This document shows, in pieces, positions 9,253 through 17,448 of a stretch of 64,000 bases of DNA. Below the pieces are notes generated by a model. That model was not told where the DNA came from. It saw nothing but the letters and a program-made list of their open reading frames with translations, and made no database searches. Source of the stretch: Gammaproteobacteria bacterium. Lineage in GTDB: Bacteria; Pseudomonadota; Gammaproteobacteria; Steroidobacterales; GCA-2729495. The translations under genes were made by a program, and so were the position numbers. Position 1 is the stretch's first letter; each line of letters begins with the position of its first letter. The DNA lies in assembly GCA_030583605.1 (NCBI GenBank), contig CP129466.1:2487001-2551000 (forward strand), in the 5' to 3' direction.

Positions 9253-10182
9253 ATGATTCATTTCATACTGCGCCGCATCGGCATCGCCATTCCGACGCTC
9301 GCCATCATCGCGACGGCAGCGTTCTTCCTGATGCGCGCGGCGCCCGGCGGGCCATTCGACGCGGAGGCGGACCTCGAGCCCGAGGTGCTCGAGAACATCC
9401 GCGCCGCCTACGACCTCGACAAGCCGCTGCTTACGCAATACCTGCTCTACGTCCGCCGGGCCCTCGGGGGCGACTTCGGGCCGTCGCTCATCTACAAGGA
9501 CTTCGGCGTCACCGAGTTGATCAGCATCGGACTGCCGGTCAGCATGCGCCTGGGCCTCACCGCGATGGCACTCGCGCTCATGGCCGGCGCATTCACCGGC
9601 ATCATCGCGGCATTGCGCCAGAACCGGTTCGTCGATCACGCCGTCATGGCGCTCGCCATGACCGGCATCGCAGTGCCCAGTTTCGTCACTGCGCCGATAC
9701 TCGCGCTGATCTTCGGCCTGTACCTGCGCTGGCTGCCGGTAGCCGGCTGGAACGACGGCGCGCTCTCGAACATGGTGCTGCCGGTCATCGCACTCGCCCT
9801 GCCGCAGATCGCGATCATCGCGCGGCTCACGCGCGGCGGCATGCTCGAGGTGCTGCGCTCGAATTTCGTGCGCACGGCGCGCGCCAAGGGCATACCGGAG
9901 TCGCGGGTGGTGCTGCGCCACGTGCTGCCATCCGCCGTGATCCCGCTGGTCGGCTACCTCGGCCCGGCGATTGCCGGTGTCATGACGGGCTCGCTGGTGA
10001 TCGAACTGATCTTCAACCTGCCAGGCGTCGGGCGCTACTTCGTGCAGGGGGCGCTGAACCGGGACTACCCGCTGGTCATGGGCATCGTCATCGTGTACGC
10101 GAGCTTCATCGTACTGCTCAACCTGCTCTCGGACCTCGCCTACGCGGCGCTCGACCCACGCATCCGCAAGGGGTACCGGTGA
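9253..10182 (+). CDS. Opp/Dpp-type ABC transporter permease (OppB/DppB family)
   Basis: 309 aa, inner-membrane channel subunit of a peptide/nickel/opine-class importer. Seen: the N-terminal signature FILRRIGIAIPTLAIIATAAFFLMR, here read as residues 4-27, and the cytoplasmic EAA loop TARAKGIPESRVVLRHVLP (~residues 210-230) that docks with the ATPase. The end LSDLAYAALDPRIR is typical of DppB. ATG 9253 was chosen because the family N-terminus starts there; the frame upstream carries no family sequence. Overlaps the next permease by 4 bp (GTGA). The solute specificity lies in the binding protein encoded at 14.9-16.6 kb on the other strand. Confidence 0.94.
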   Translation: MIHFILRRIGIAIPTLAIIATAAFFLMRAAPGGPFDAEADLEPEVLENIRAAYDLDKPLLTQYLLYVRRALGGDFGPSLIYKDFGVTELISIGLPVSMRLGLTAMALALMAGAFTGIIAALRQNRFVDHAVMALAMTGIAVPSFVTAPILALIFGLYLRWLPVAGWNDGALSNMVLPVIALALPQIAIIARLTRGGMLEVLRSNFVRTARAKGIPESRVVLRHVLPSAVIPLVGYLGPAIAGVMTGSLVIELIFNLPGVGRYFVQGALNRDYPLVMGIVIVYASFIVLLNLLSDLAYAALDPRIRKGYR

Positions 10183-11090
10183 ACCAGAGTTCGGGCAACG
10201 TGCTCACCTCGGCGCCAGTCACCGCCGCACTGAGCGGCCAGGCGTCGCAGTCGCTCTGGCGGCAGGCGGCGCGGCGTTTCCGGCGCAACCGCGCGGCGAT
10301 GGGCAGCATTTTCACGCTGGTGCTGATCGGCGTGACATCCATCCTGGTGCCGGCGCTCTGGCCGCATGGCATCGAGGATGCAAACTGGGAGAGCATCCTC
10401 GCCGCGCCAACGCTCGAGAACTGGCACTGGTTCGGCACGGACGCCAACGGACGCGATCTGTTCGTGCGCGTTTTCTACGGCGGGCGGGTGTCGCTCACCA
10501 TCGGGCTGCTCACCACGCTGGTGGCGCTCTCGATCGGGGTCGTCTACGGCTCGCTCGCCGGCTTCACCGGCGGGCGCACCGACAATCTCATGATGCGTTT
10601 CGTGGACGTGCTCTACTCGATGCCGCTGCTGTTCTTCATCATCATCCTGGTCACCGTGTTCGGGCGCAACATCTACCTCGTGTTCGTCGCCATCGGCTGC
10701 ATCGAGTGGCTGACGATGTCGCGCATCGTGCGCGGCCAGACGCTCGCGGTGAAGACGCGCGAGTATGTCGAGTCGGCGGTCGCGATCGGGCTGACGCGCG
10801 GCGCGATCCTGCGCCGCTACATCATCCCGAACGTGCTCGGCCCGGTGGTGGTCTACGTGACCCTGCTGATCCCCACCAACATCGTGGTGGAGAGCTATCT
10901 CTCCTTCATCGGGCTCGGGGTGCAGGAGCCGCTGACGAGCTGGGGCTTGCTGATCTCGCAGGGCGCCGGCCAGCTCGACACCGCGCCGTGGCTGATCTTC
11001 TTCCCCGCGACGTTCCTCGCCGTGACCATGTTCTGCTTCAACTTCATTGGCGACGGCTTGCGCGATGCGCTCGATCCGTCGAACCGCTGA
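10179..11090 (+). CDS. Opp/Dpp-type ABC transporter permease (OppC/DppC family)
   Basis: 303 aa. Second inner-membrane subunit of the importer. Seen: RRFRRNRAAMGSIFTLVLIG at the N-terminus, HWFGTDANGRDLFVRVFYGGR (~residues 82-102), EAA-type loop AVAIGLTRGAILRRYIIPN, and the C-terminal NFIGDGLRDALDPSNR, all characteristic of OppC/DppC. The GTG start overlaps the stop of the upstream permease (GTGA), indicating translational coupling. A 33-bp gap separates it from the first ATPase gene. Confidence 0.94.
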   Translation: MNQSSGNVLTSAPVTAALSGQASQSLWRQAARRFRRNRAAMGSIFTLVLIGVTSILVPALWPHGIEDANWESILAAPTLENWHWFGTDANGRDLFVRVFYGGRVSLTIGLLTTLVALSIGVVYGSLAGFTGGRTDNLMMRFVDVLYSMPLLFFIIILVTVFGRNIYLVFVAIGCIEWLTMSRIVRGQTLAVKTREYVESAVAIGLTRGAILRRYIIPNVLGPVVVYVTLLIPTNIVVESYLSFIGLGVQEPLTSWGLLISQGAGQLDTAPWLIFFPATFLAVTMFCFNFIGDGLRDALDPSNR

Positions 11091-11123
11091 GATGCGCCAC
11101 CGCGCCGGCCGGTGCAGCCTCCG

Positions 11124-12095
11124 ATGAATACGCTCCTCGAAGTGGAAGGCCTGCATGTCGGTTTTCGCACCGACAACGGCCGGCTGGACGCGGTCAGCGA
11201 CCTGAGCTTCTCCGTGGCGCAGGGCGAGTGCCTCGGCGTCGTCGGTGAGTCCGGGTCCGGCAAGAGCCAGACCTTCCTCGCCATGCTGGGCCTGCTCGCA
11301 CCGAACGGCTCGGCGAGCGGCTCGGCCCGCTTCGACGGCCGCGAGCTGTTGAACGCACCCGCCTCGGCCCTGAACGACCTGCGCGGCAACCGCATCGCGA
11401 TGATCTTCCAGGACGCACTCTCGGGGCTGACGCCGACCATGCGCATCGGCGAGCAGATGACCGAGGTGCTGGTCGCCCATCGCCGCATGAGCGGCGCCGA
11501 CGCGCGCCAGCGGGTCCTGGAGGTGCTGCAGATCGTGCGCATACCGGACGCGCCGGAGCGCATGCGCGCCTATCCGTTCGAACTCTCGGGTGGCATGCGC
11601 CAGCGGGTGATGATCGGCCTTGCCATGCTCTGCAATCCGCAGTTGCTGATCGCCGATGAGCCGACGACCGCACTCGACGTCACCGTGCAATCCCAAGTGC
11701 TGAAGCTCCTGCTCGGGCTGAAGCGGCACACGCGCTCCGGCATCGTGCTCATCACGCACGACCTGGCGGTCGTGGCCGGCCTCAGCGATCGCGTCATGAT
11801 CATGTATGCGGGCCGGGCGGTGGAAATCGGCCCCGTCCGCGATATCTTCGCGCGGCCGCGTCACCCGTACACCGCCGGCCTGTTGCGCTCGGTGCCAAGC
11901 CTGACGCACGCCCCGGACGAGGACCTGCCCACCATTCCGGGCCAGCCGCCGGACCTCGAGCAACTGCCGCCGGGCTGCCCGTTCGCGGAGCGCTGTGCTC
12001 ACGTGATCGAACGCTGTCTCGTCGAACGCCCGGCGCTGCGTCCCGCGGGCGCGGGCCGGACGGCCGCCTGCCACCGCTTCGAGGAACTGGCGTGA
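11124..12095 (+). CDS. Opp/Dpp-type ABC transporter ATPase (OppD/DppD family)
   Basis: 323 aa cytoplasmic ATPase. Seen: Walker [10 protein letters not shown]-loop [14 protein letters not shown] signature [14 protein letters not shown], Walker [14 protein letters not shown], switch His in LITHDLAVV, and the C-terminal oligopeptide/dipeptide domain with clustered Cys ([15 protein letters not shown]) that is thought to bind an iron-sulfur cluster in this family. ATG 11124 chosen; GTG 11112 is an in-frame alternative. Overlaps the next gene by 4 bp. Confidence 0.94.
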   Translation: MNTLLEVEGLHVGFRTDNGRLDAVSDLSFSVAQGECLGVVGESGSGKSQTFLAMLGLLAPNGSASGSARFDGRELLNAPASALNDLRGNRIAMIFQDALSGLTPTMRIGEQMTEVLVAHRRMSGADARQRVLEVLQIVRIPDAPERMRAYPFELSGGMRQRVMIGLAMLCNPQLLIADEPTTALDVTVQSQVLKLLLGLKRHTRSGIVLITHDLAVVAGLSDRVMIMYAGRAVEIGPVRDIFARPRHPYTAGLLRSVPSLTHAPDEDLPTIPGQPPDLEQLPPGCPFAERCAHVIERCLVERPALRPAGAGRTAACHRFEELA

Positions 12096-13090
12096 ACGCA
12101 CCGGCACCGCTGCTCCAGGTCCGCGACCTGAAGGTCCAGTACCCGATCCGCAGCCGCGGGCTGCTGCGACGCCAGCACATCGTCCTGCGGGCGGTCGAGG
12201 ACGTGAGCTTCGATCTGCACGCCGGCGAATCGCTCGGCATTGTCGGCGAGACGGGCTGCGGCAAATCCTCGCTCGGCAAGGCGCTGCTGCAGCTCGTCCG
12301 GCCGACGGCGGGCAGCGTCGTCTGGCAGGGCCGTGACCTCTGCGCCCTGCCCCCGCAGGAGCTGCGCCAGGTGCGGCAGGAAATGCAGATCATCTTCCAG
12401 GACCCGCTCTCCAGCCTGAACCCGCGCATGACGGTCGGCGAGATCGTGGCCGAGCCCCTGCGGGTGCACCGGCCGGAGATGACCGCGGTCGCGCGCGAGC
12501 AGGCGGTCACCGACATGTTCACGCGGGTGGGGCTGCGGCCGGACATGACCGCCCGGTATCCGAACGAGTTCAGCGGCGGCCAGGCGCAGCGCATCAGCAT
12601 CGCGCGCGCCATGATCCTGTCCCCGCGGGTCATCGTCTGCGACGAGCCGGTGAGCGCGCTCGACGTGTCGATCCAGGCCCAGATCTGCAACCTGCTGCGG
12701 GAGCTGCAGCGCGAGACCGGGGTGTCGCTCATCTTCATCAGCCACGATCTCGCCATCGTCCGTTACATGTGCCAGCGCGTTATGGTGATGTATCTCGGCC
12801 GGATGATGGAGCTTGCCGAACGCGACGCGCTCTTCGCGCATCCGCGCCACCCCTACAGCCAGGCCCTGATCGGCGCCGTGCCGGAACCCGATCCCGACCG
12901 CCCGGTCACCGATGTGGCAACCCTCGACGGCGAACTGCCCTCACCGATGAACCCGCCGGGTGGCTGCGTGTTCAACACCCGCTGCCGGCACTGCATTCCC
13001 CGCTGCATCAGCGCCCGCCCGGCGATCGAGGAAGCAGGCCCGGGCCACCTCGTTGCCTGCCACCGCTGGCGCGAGATCAATTCACCCTGA
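12092..13090 (+). CDS. Opp/Dpp-type ABC transporter ATPase (OppF/DppF family)
   Basis: 332 aa, the second ATPase of the heterodimer. Seen: Walker A GETGCGKSS, Q-loop IFQDPLSSLNPRM, signature FSGGQAQRISIARA, Walker B VIVCDEPVSALDV, switch LIFISHDLAIV, and the C-terminal Cys-rich GCVFNTRCRHCIPRC. The GTG start is embedded in the stop of the preceding gene (GTGA). With the two permeases and the binding protein at 14.9 kb it completes an importer. A small DUF1330 gene follows 52 bp downstream on the same strand. Confidence 0.94.
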   Translation: MNAPAPLLQVRDLKVQYPIRSRGLLRRQHIVLRAVEDVSFDLHAGESLGIVGETGCGKSSLGKALLQLVRPTAGSVVWQGRDLCALPPQELRQVRQEMQIIFQDPLSSLNPRMTVGEIVAEPLRVHRPEMTAVAREQAVTDMFTRVGLRPDMTARYPNEFSGGQAQRISIARAMILSPRVIVCDEPVSALDVSIQAQICNLLRELQRETGVSLIFISHDLAIVRYMCQRVMVMYLGRMMELAERDALFAHPRHPYSQALIGAVPEPDPDRPVTDVATLDGELPSPMNPPGGCVFNTRCRHCIPRCISARPAIEEAGPGHLVACHRWREINSP

Positions 13091-13142
13091 CGACATCGGC
13101 ATGTCCCGCGCCCAGGCCGCGAGCGGCACCGGAGAAGCATCG

Positions 13143-13445
13143 ATGAGCGAGAAGCGCTGCTACATGATCGTCGTGGCCGAGCTGAGCGATCGGCCACGGT
13201 TCCTCGAAGGCTACGCCCGCGTCGTACCGAAACTCGTCGAACAGCACGGCGGGCGGTACATCGCGCGGGGCGCCGGCGGGGAATTTCTCGAAGGCGGCTG
13301 GTGCGAGCATCCGAGTGCGCTGGTCTCCGAGTGGCCGAGCAGGGCGGCCGCCCTCGCCTTCTGGAATTCGCCGGAGTACGCACAGGCGAAAGCGCTGCGC
13401 GCAGGCACCGGCCGGTTCCAGGTGCTGCTGATCGAGTCTGCCTGA
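13143..13445 (+). CDS. DUF1330 family protein
   Basis: 100 aa, ferredoxin-like alpha/beta-barrel family of unknown biochemical role. Seen: YMIVVAELSDRPRFLEGYARVVP, read here as residues 7-29, then HGGRYIARGAGGEFLEGGW and a final FQVLLIESA, the regular DUF1330 layout. Members often sit in catabolic operons. It is the last gene of the rightward MFS/ABC operon and faces the convergent MFS gene across a hairpin. Confidence 0.85.
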   Translation: MSEKRCYMIVVAELSDRPRFLEGYARVVPKLVEQHGGRYIARGAGGEFLEGGWCEHPSALVSEWPSRAAALAFWNSPEYAQAKALRAGTGRFQVLLIESA

Positions 13446-13476
13446 GGCGCCTCGCCCGGCAGAGCACCGGCGATGC

Positions 13477-13505
13477 GGCGAGCGCGCTGCCGGCGAGCGC
13501 TCGCC
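13477..13505. terminator. GC-rich hairpin between convergent genes
   Basis: GGCGAGCG (13477-13484) pairs with CGCTCGCC (13498-13505), and the inner GGCGAGCGCTCGCC (13492-13505) is itself a perfect 14-bp palindrome. It lies between the DUF1330 gene and the convergent MFS gene, the expected site for a bidirectional stop. No U-tract follows, so Rho-independent action is unproven. Confidence 0.35.
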
Positions 13506-14791
13506 TACTCGAGCGCGCGCCCGCGCGTCTCGATCACCCAGGGCATGGCCAGTATCCCGAGCAGCGGAATGAACCCCACGTAGAACAGCACGTCGAAGGC
13601 GGCGCCGCGCGCGGCGATCGAGCCGACGAGCACCGGGCCTGCTGCCGCGACCACCCGCCCGATGTTGTAGCAGAAGCCGGCGCCGGTGCCGCGCAGTCGC
13701 GTCGGAAAGAGCTCCGGCAGGTAGTAGGTGAAGCTGCCGAACACGCCGAACACCGACAGCCCGATCGCAAAATACAGGTACAGGCGCGTCTCGGGCGGCA
13801 GGTCCAGCCCGAAGGTGGCGAAAATCGACAGCGCCGAGGCGAGCCAGTAGATGGTGAACATTGGTTTGCGACCGAGGAGTTTCGCTGCGGGGATGGTCAG
13901 CAGCGTGCCAAGCAGCCCGCCGAGGTTGAACCAGCTGGTGGCGAGTGTCTTCCACTGCTCGACCATCGCGAACGTCGCCGTGCCGTCGAGCCCCTGCGCC
14001 TCGGCCGCCTCGCGGGCCAGCCCGCTCGCGATCACCGGAATGAAGGCGTTGCAGCTCCACCAGGTGAGCAGCGCAACCACCGACATCAGGAAACCGGAGG
14101 CCGTGGCCCGACGGATCCCCGGACCGAAGAGTTCAGTAATACGCACGTTGCGCGCATTGCCGAGGCTCTTCCAGCGCTCGGGTTCTTTCACGAACAACCG
14201 GACGAGGAACGCAGCCCCGGCCGGCAACAGGCCGAACAGGAACACGTAACGCCAGGACAGCTCCGGGCTGTCGGCAAACCAGTTGCCCGCAACCTGCATG
14301 TTGACGAAGGTGGCGAGGAACAGGCCCATCGGCGCCGCGGTGTAGAGCAGCGCTCCGGCCTCGACCCGCTTTTCCTCCGGCACCGACTCGGCGACCATGG
14401 CCGCGCCCGCCGCCCACTCCCCGCCGATGCCGAGCGACGCGATGACGCGAAAGACCAGCAACCACCAGATGTTCGGCGCAAAGGCGCATGCGGCGGTACC
14501 GACCGCGTAGAGCAGCATCGTGAACATCAGGGTGCGGGTGCGACCGATACGGTCGCAGACCAGGCCAAACAGCACGCCGCCCGTGGCCCAGCCGAGCAGC
14601 AGCACCGAGGTCAGCAGGCCCGTCCAGAACAGCGTCGCCTGCTTCGCCTCCGGCGAACCGATCGGCAGCCCAAGCAGGGTCGGCACCGCGTTCGGGGCCA
14701 CGTAGTTGAACAGCAGGCCGTCGAAGACATCAAAGCCCCAGCCGAGCCACGCGGCGAGCAGCACGGTCCACTGATAGCGGGTGAACAGCAC
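13505..14791 (-). CDS. MFS transporter, sugar/aromatic-acid (AAHS-like) type
   Basis: 428 aa inner-membrane carrier. Seen: LLAAWLGWGFDVFDGLLFNYV at the start (residues ~11-31), motif A-like FGLVCDRIGRTRTL, RVIASLGIGGEWAAGAAMV (the GIGGEW motif common in metabolite:proton symporters), a second motif-A-like copy PAAKLLGRKPMF and PELFPTRLRGTGAGFCYN near the end. This pattern fits carriers for organic acids, aromatic acids or sialate. GTG start. It is third in the leftward unit GntR regulator - binding protein - MFS, 107 bp after the binding-protein gene, so it is probably controlled by that regulator. Confidence 0.9.
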   Translation of the reverse strand: MLFTRYQWTVLLAAWLGWGFDVFDGLLFNYVAPNAVPTLLGLPIGSPEAKQATLFWTGLLTSVLLLGWATGGVLFGLVCDRIGRTRTLMFTMLLYAVGTAACAFAPNIWWLLVFRVIASLGIGGEWAAGAAMVAESVPEEKRVEAGALLYTAAPMGLFLATFVNMQVAGNWFADSPELSWRYVFLFGLLPAGAAFLVRLFVKEPERWKSLGNARNVRITELFGPGIRRATASGFLMSVVALLTWWSCNAFIPVIASGLAREAAEAQGLDGTATFAMVEQWKTLATSWFNLGGLLGTLLTIPAAKLLGRKPMFTIYWLASALSIFATFGLDLPPETRLYLYFAIGLSVFGVFGSFTYYLPELFPTRLRGTGAGFCYNIGRVVAAAGPVLVGSIAARGAAFDVLFYVGFIPLLGILAMPWVIETRGRALE

Positions 14792-14898
14792 TCAGCGGCC
14801 TGCCCCGCCGGGCCGTCTGCCTTGCGCTCCGACCGTCACCGCCGGATCGGGGCAGTCCCCGGCTTCGCCTGTCCGGCGCACCCGCGACCCGGCCAGCG

Positions 14899-16569
14899 TC
14901 ACTTCTGTACGTCGAGCCAGCGGCTGAGGTTCAGGCCGCGCGGGTTCTCGGTGAAACCCTTCACGTAGGGTTTCACGAGAAAGCGGCGCACGTAGAAGAA
15001 CACCGGTATCACCGGCTGGTCGGCGAGCATCACCGCCTCGGCCTCGCTCAGTTGCGCGAACCTTTTCGCCGGATCATTGAGCGCGTTGGCGGCCGCGAGC
15101 ATCGCGTCGTACGCCGGGTTGGAGTAGCCGGAATAATTGGACGGATTGCCGGTTTCGAGCAGGCCGAGGAAGCTGTACGGGTCGTCGTTGGTCGCGAACC
15201 AGGTGTAGAGCAACGCCTGGAAGTCGCGCGTGCGGGCGCTCTTGTTGAGCGCGATGAGGTCGCGATTGAGCGGGCTCGCGCGCACGCCGATCGCCTGCCA
15301 CATTGCCGCCATGGCCACGGCCAGACGGCGGTTCTCCTCGAGCGTGTTGTATACGAGATCGAAGGCGAGCGGCTTGTCCGGCCCGAAACCCGCCTCCGCG
15401 AGCAGACGGCGCGCCTCGGCCACGCGCTGGGCCTGCGGCGTCTTCGCGTAGTCGGGCAGCGGGTGGCGGTAGTCCTCGATTGCCGGAGGCGTCATGCCAT
15501 AGGCAGGCGGCGAACCCGGCGTGACGATCTTCTTCACGATCCCGTCACGGTCGAGCGCGAGTGACAGCGCGCGGCGCACGCGCGGGTCGCTGAACGGCGG
15601 CCAGTTGTTGTTCAGCAGGACATAGCCGAGCAACAGGCCCGGCCAGATCTTGACCTCGCCCGGGATCGACTCGCGCAGCGACGCGAGCTGCTCGTTCGGA
15701 AAGTTGAGCAGGATGTCGATCTCACCGGCCAGGAACCGCTTGAGGCTGGTGTCCTGGTTGCCCGACGGATACCAGTTCACCTTGTCCAGCCGCACCGCAC
15801 CCGCATCGAAGAAATGCGGATTGCGGACGATGGTGACGTGATCGTTCGGCACCCACTCGGACAGCATGAACGGGCCATTGCTGACCATCTTGCCGGGGCG
15901 CGTCCACTGGCGGCCGAGCGACTCGACCAGTTTCGCCGGCACGGGGCTCGCGACGTTGGATGCCAGGTTCTGCAGGAAGTACGGTGTCGGGCTCTCGAGC
16001 CGGTAGATCACCGTGCGCGCGTCCGGCGCCTCCACGCCGAGCTTTTCCGGCGGCAGTTCACCCTTGACGATGCGCCGCGCATTCTTCACCGGGAAGAAAA
16101 ACGACGCAAAACGCGAGCTCGTTTCCGGCGTCACGACCCGGCGCGCCGAATAGAGGAAATCCTGGCTGGTCAGCGGGGAGCCGTCCGACCATTTCAGCCC
16201 GTCACGCAGCTTGAAGGTGTACGTCAGGCCATCGGGGCTGATCTGCCACGACTCAGCGGCACCGGGAATGATCTTGCCGTTGGCGTCGTAGGTCGTCAGC
16301 CCCATGAACAGGTCGTAGAGAATGTAGGAAGCGGTGTTGCCGGTCGCGATGGCCGGGTCGAGGCTGTTGGGTTCGGCCGACGAGGAGCGGTTCAGCGTGC
16401 CACCGGCGACGGCGATGCCTGACGCGAGGAGCGCGCACGCGAGGAGCCCCGCGCCGCACCCGCTGATGGCCGGTCTGCGGGCGGGATGACCCGCGGCCTG
16501 CGGCTGCCATCGGCTCCGGGTGGCGAGTGCATGACGGATGAGAAACAGGAATGCAGGGAAACCACTCAT
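14899..16569 (-). CDS. Extracellular solute-binding protein family 5 (OppA/DppA-like)
   Basis: 556 aa periplasmic binding protein, the likely specificity subunit for the ABC transporter at 9.2-13.1 kb. Seen: GTLNRSSSAEPNSLDPAIAT at the mature N-terminus (~residues 73-92), then AESWQISPDGLTYTFKLRDG and WSDGSPLTSQDFLYSARRV, the SBP_bac_5 signature, and an end rich in Trp/Arg. The hydrophobic export segment (GLLACALLASGIAVAG) is preceded by ~45 polar residues, an unusually long n-region; a later non-ATG start is possible. ATG 16569 lies 26 bp after the GntR regulator stop. It is encoded opposite in direction to the transporter core, an unusual split. Confidence 0.92.
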   Translation of the reverse strand: MSGFPAFLFLIRHALATRSRWQPQAAGHPARRPAISGCGAGLLACALLASGIAVAGGTLNRSSSAEPNSLDPAIATGNTASYILYDLFMGLTTYDANGKIIPGAAESWQISPDGLTYTFKLRDGLKWSDGSPLTSQDFLYSARRVVTPETSSRFASFFFPVKNARRIVKGELPPEKLGVEAPDARTVIYRLESPTPYFLQNLASNVASPVPAKLVESLGRQWTRPGKMVSNGPFMLSEWVPNDHVTIVRNPHFFDAGAVRLDKVNWYPSGNQDTSLKRFLAGEIDILLNFPNEQLASLRESIPGEVKIWPGLLLGYVLLNNNWPPFSDPRVRRALSLALDRDGIVKKIVTPGSPPAYGMTPPAIEDYRHPLPDYAKTPQAQRVAEARRLLAEAGFGPDKPLAFDLVYNTLEENRRLAVAMAAMWQAIGVRASPLNRDLIALNKSARTRDFQALLYTWFATNDDPYSFLGLLETGNPSNYSGYSNPAYDAMLAAANALNDPAKRFAQLSEAEAVMLADQPVIPVFFYVRRFLVKPYVKGFTENPRGLNLSRWLDVQK

Positions 16570-16595
16570 TACCGACCGCCTCCGGCGTGCGTGAC

Positions 16596-17354
16596 TCAGC
16601 GCGACTTGCGCGTGAGGTGTACGTGATGATGGTAGTAATCGCCCCGGTACCAAGCGACCAGCCGCTCGACCGGGCGGCGCTTGCTGTCGAATACCACGAG
16701 ACGAATGTGCACCAGCGGCGCCCCGACCGTGGTGTTGAGCAGCGAGGCGAGACGTGCGTCGGCCAGCGTCGCGCTGATCACCTGGTCGGCGGAGGCGATG
16801 TCCACCCCCTTGCGCTCCAGCAAGGTGAGCATCGGGCTCTCGTTGAGTTCCTGCAGATCGAAGCGCACCCGGAGCGAGGCCGGGATATAGGTGACGACGT
16901 AGCCGACCGGCTGCTTGTCGTGCAGTCGCACGTGCGATGCCTTCTGCACACGCGCGCCCGCGGGCAGATTGAGATCCTTGGCGGTCTCAGGGTCGGCATC
17001 GACTTCGACGACCTCGCTGTCGGCGACGCGGCTGGTCTTGCCGAGCCGCTCGACCTTGCGCAGCAGCTGGTCCATCTCCCCGACCACCGGCGCGTCGGCC
17101 AGGTCCTCGACGACGAAGGTGCCGCGCCCGGGCTGGCGCATCACGAGCCCCTCGTCGACCAGCATGTCGACCGCCTTGCGGGTGGTGATCCGCGACACCT
17201 GGAACAGCCGGCAGAGCTCTTCCTCGGTCGGCAACCGCTCGCCAGGCCGGTAGTTGCCCTGGTAGATCCAGTCCCGCACGGCGGAATACACTTGAATGTA
17301 GCGGGGACTGCGGATCGCGTGATCGATCAGCTCGTTTCGCGCCTGCACCATCAT
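16596..17354 (-). CDS. GntR-family transcriptional regulator, HutC/UTRA subfamily
   Basis: 252 aa cytoplasmic one-component regulator. Seen: winged helix (residues ~18-85) with WIYQGNYRPGERLPTEEELC, FQVSRITTRKAVDMLVDEG and QPGRGTFV, then a UTRA ligand-binding domain with VQKASHVRLHDKQPVGYVVT and ending in AWYRGDYYHHHVHLTR. ATG 17354 sits 5 bp after GAGG; ATG 17351 is adjacent. It opens the leftward unit with the binding protein and an MFS carrier and diverges from the nitrilase-like gene; the operator candidate at 17400-17416 is 46 bp upstream, so autoregulation is likely. The effector is presumably the transported compound or a product of it (inference). Confidence 0.93.
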   Translation of the reverse strand: MMVQARNELIDHAIRSPRYIQVYSAVRDWIYQGNYRPGERLPTEEELCRLFQVSRITTRKAVDMLVDEGLVMRQPGRGTFVVEDLADAPVVGEMDQLLRKVERLGKTSRVADSEVVEVDADPETAKDLNLPAGARVQKASHVRLHDKQPVGYVVTYIPASLRVRFDLQELNESPMLTLLERKGVDIASADQVISATLADARLASLLNTTVGAPLVHIRLVVFDSKRRPVERLVAWYRGDYYHHHVHLTRKSR

Positions 17355-17399
17355 GATGGCCTCAACCTGGCGACCGCGGGCCGCTAAGAGGTATTGACG

Positions 17400-17416
17400 T
17401 CATGTGGATATGATAA
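17400..17416. promoter_or_regulatory. Operator candidate in divergent promoter (copy 2)
   Basis: TCATG-TGG-ATATGATAA, identical in 14 of 17 positions (all but the central three) to 7911-7927. It keeps the TCAT-N6-ATGA symmetry and lies inside a longer TTGAC...GTCAA arrangement (17394-17422). It stands 46 bp before the GntR start and 32 bp before the nitrilase-like ATG. The best guess is the GntR binding site; no direct evidence. Confidence 0.6.
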
Positions 17417-17448
17417 TGTCAAAGCTCACCCCAGAGGAAAAAGAAGCA

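Noticed and set aside
17394..17417. TTGACG and GATAAT at the nitrilase promoter as a -35/-10 pair
   Set aside because: The spacing is only 12 bp, too short for sigma-70; the AT-rich part is better explained as an operator.
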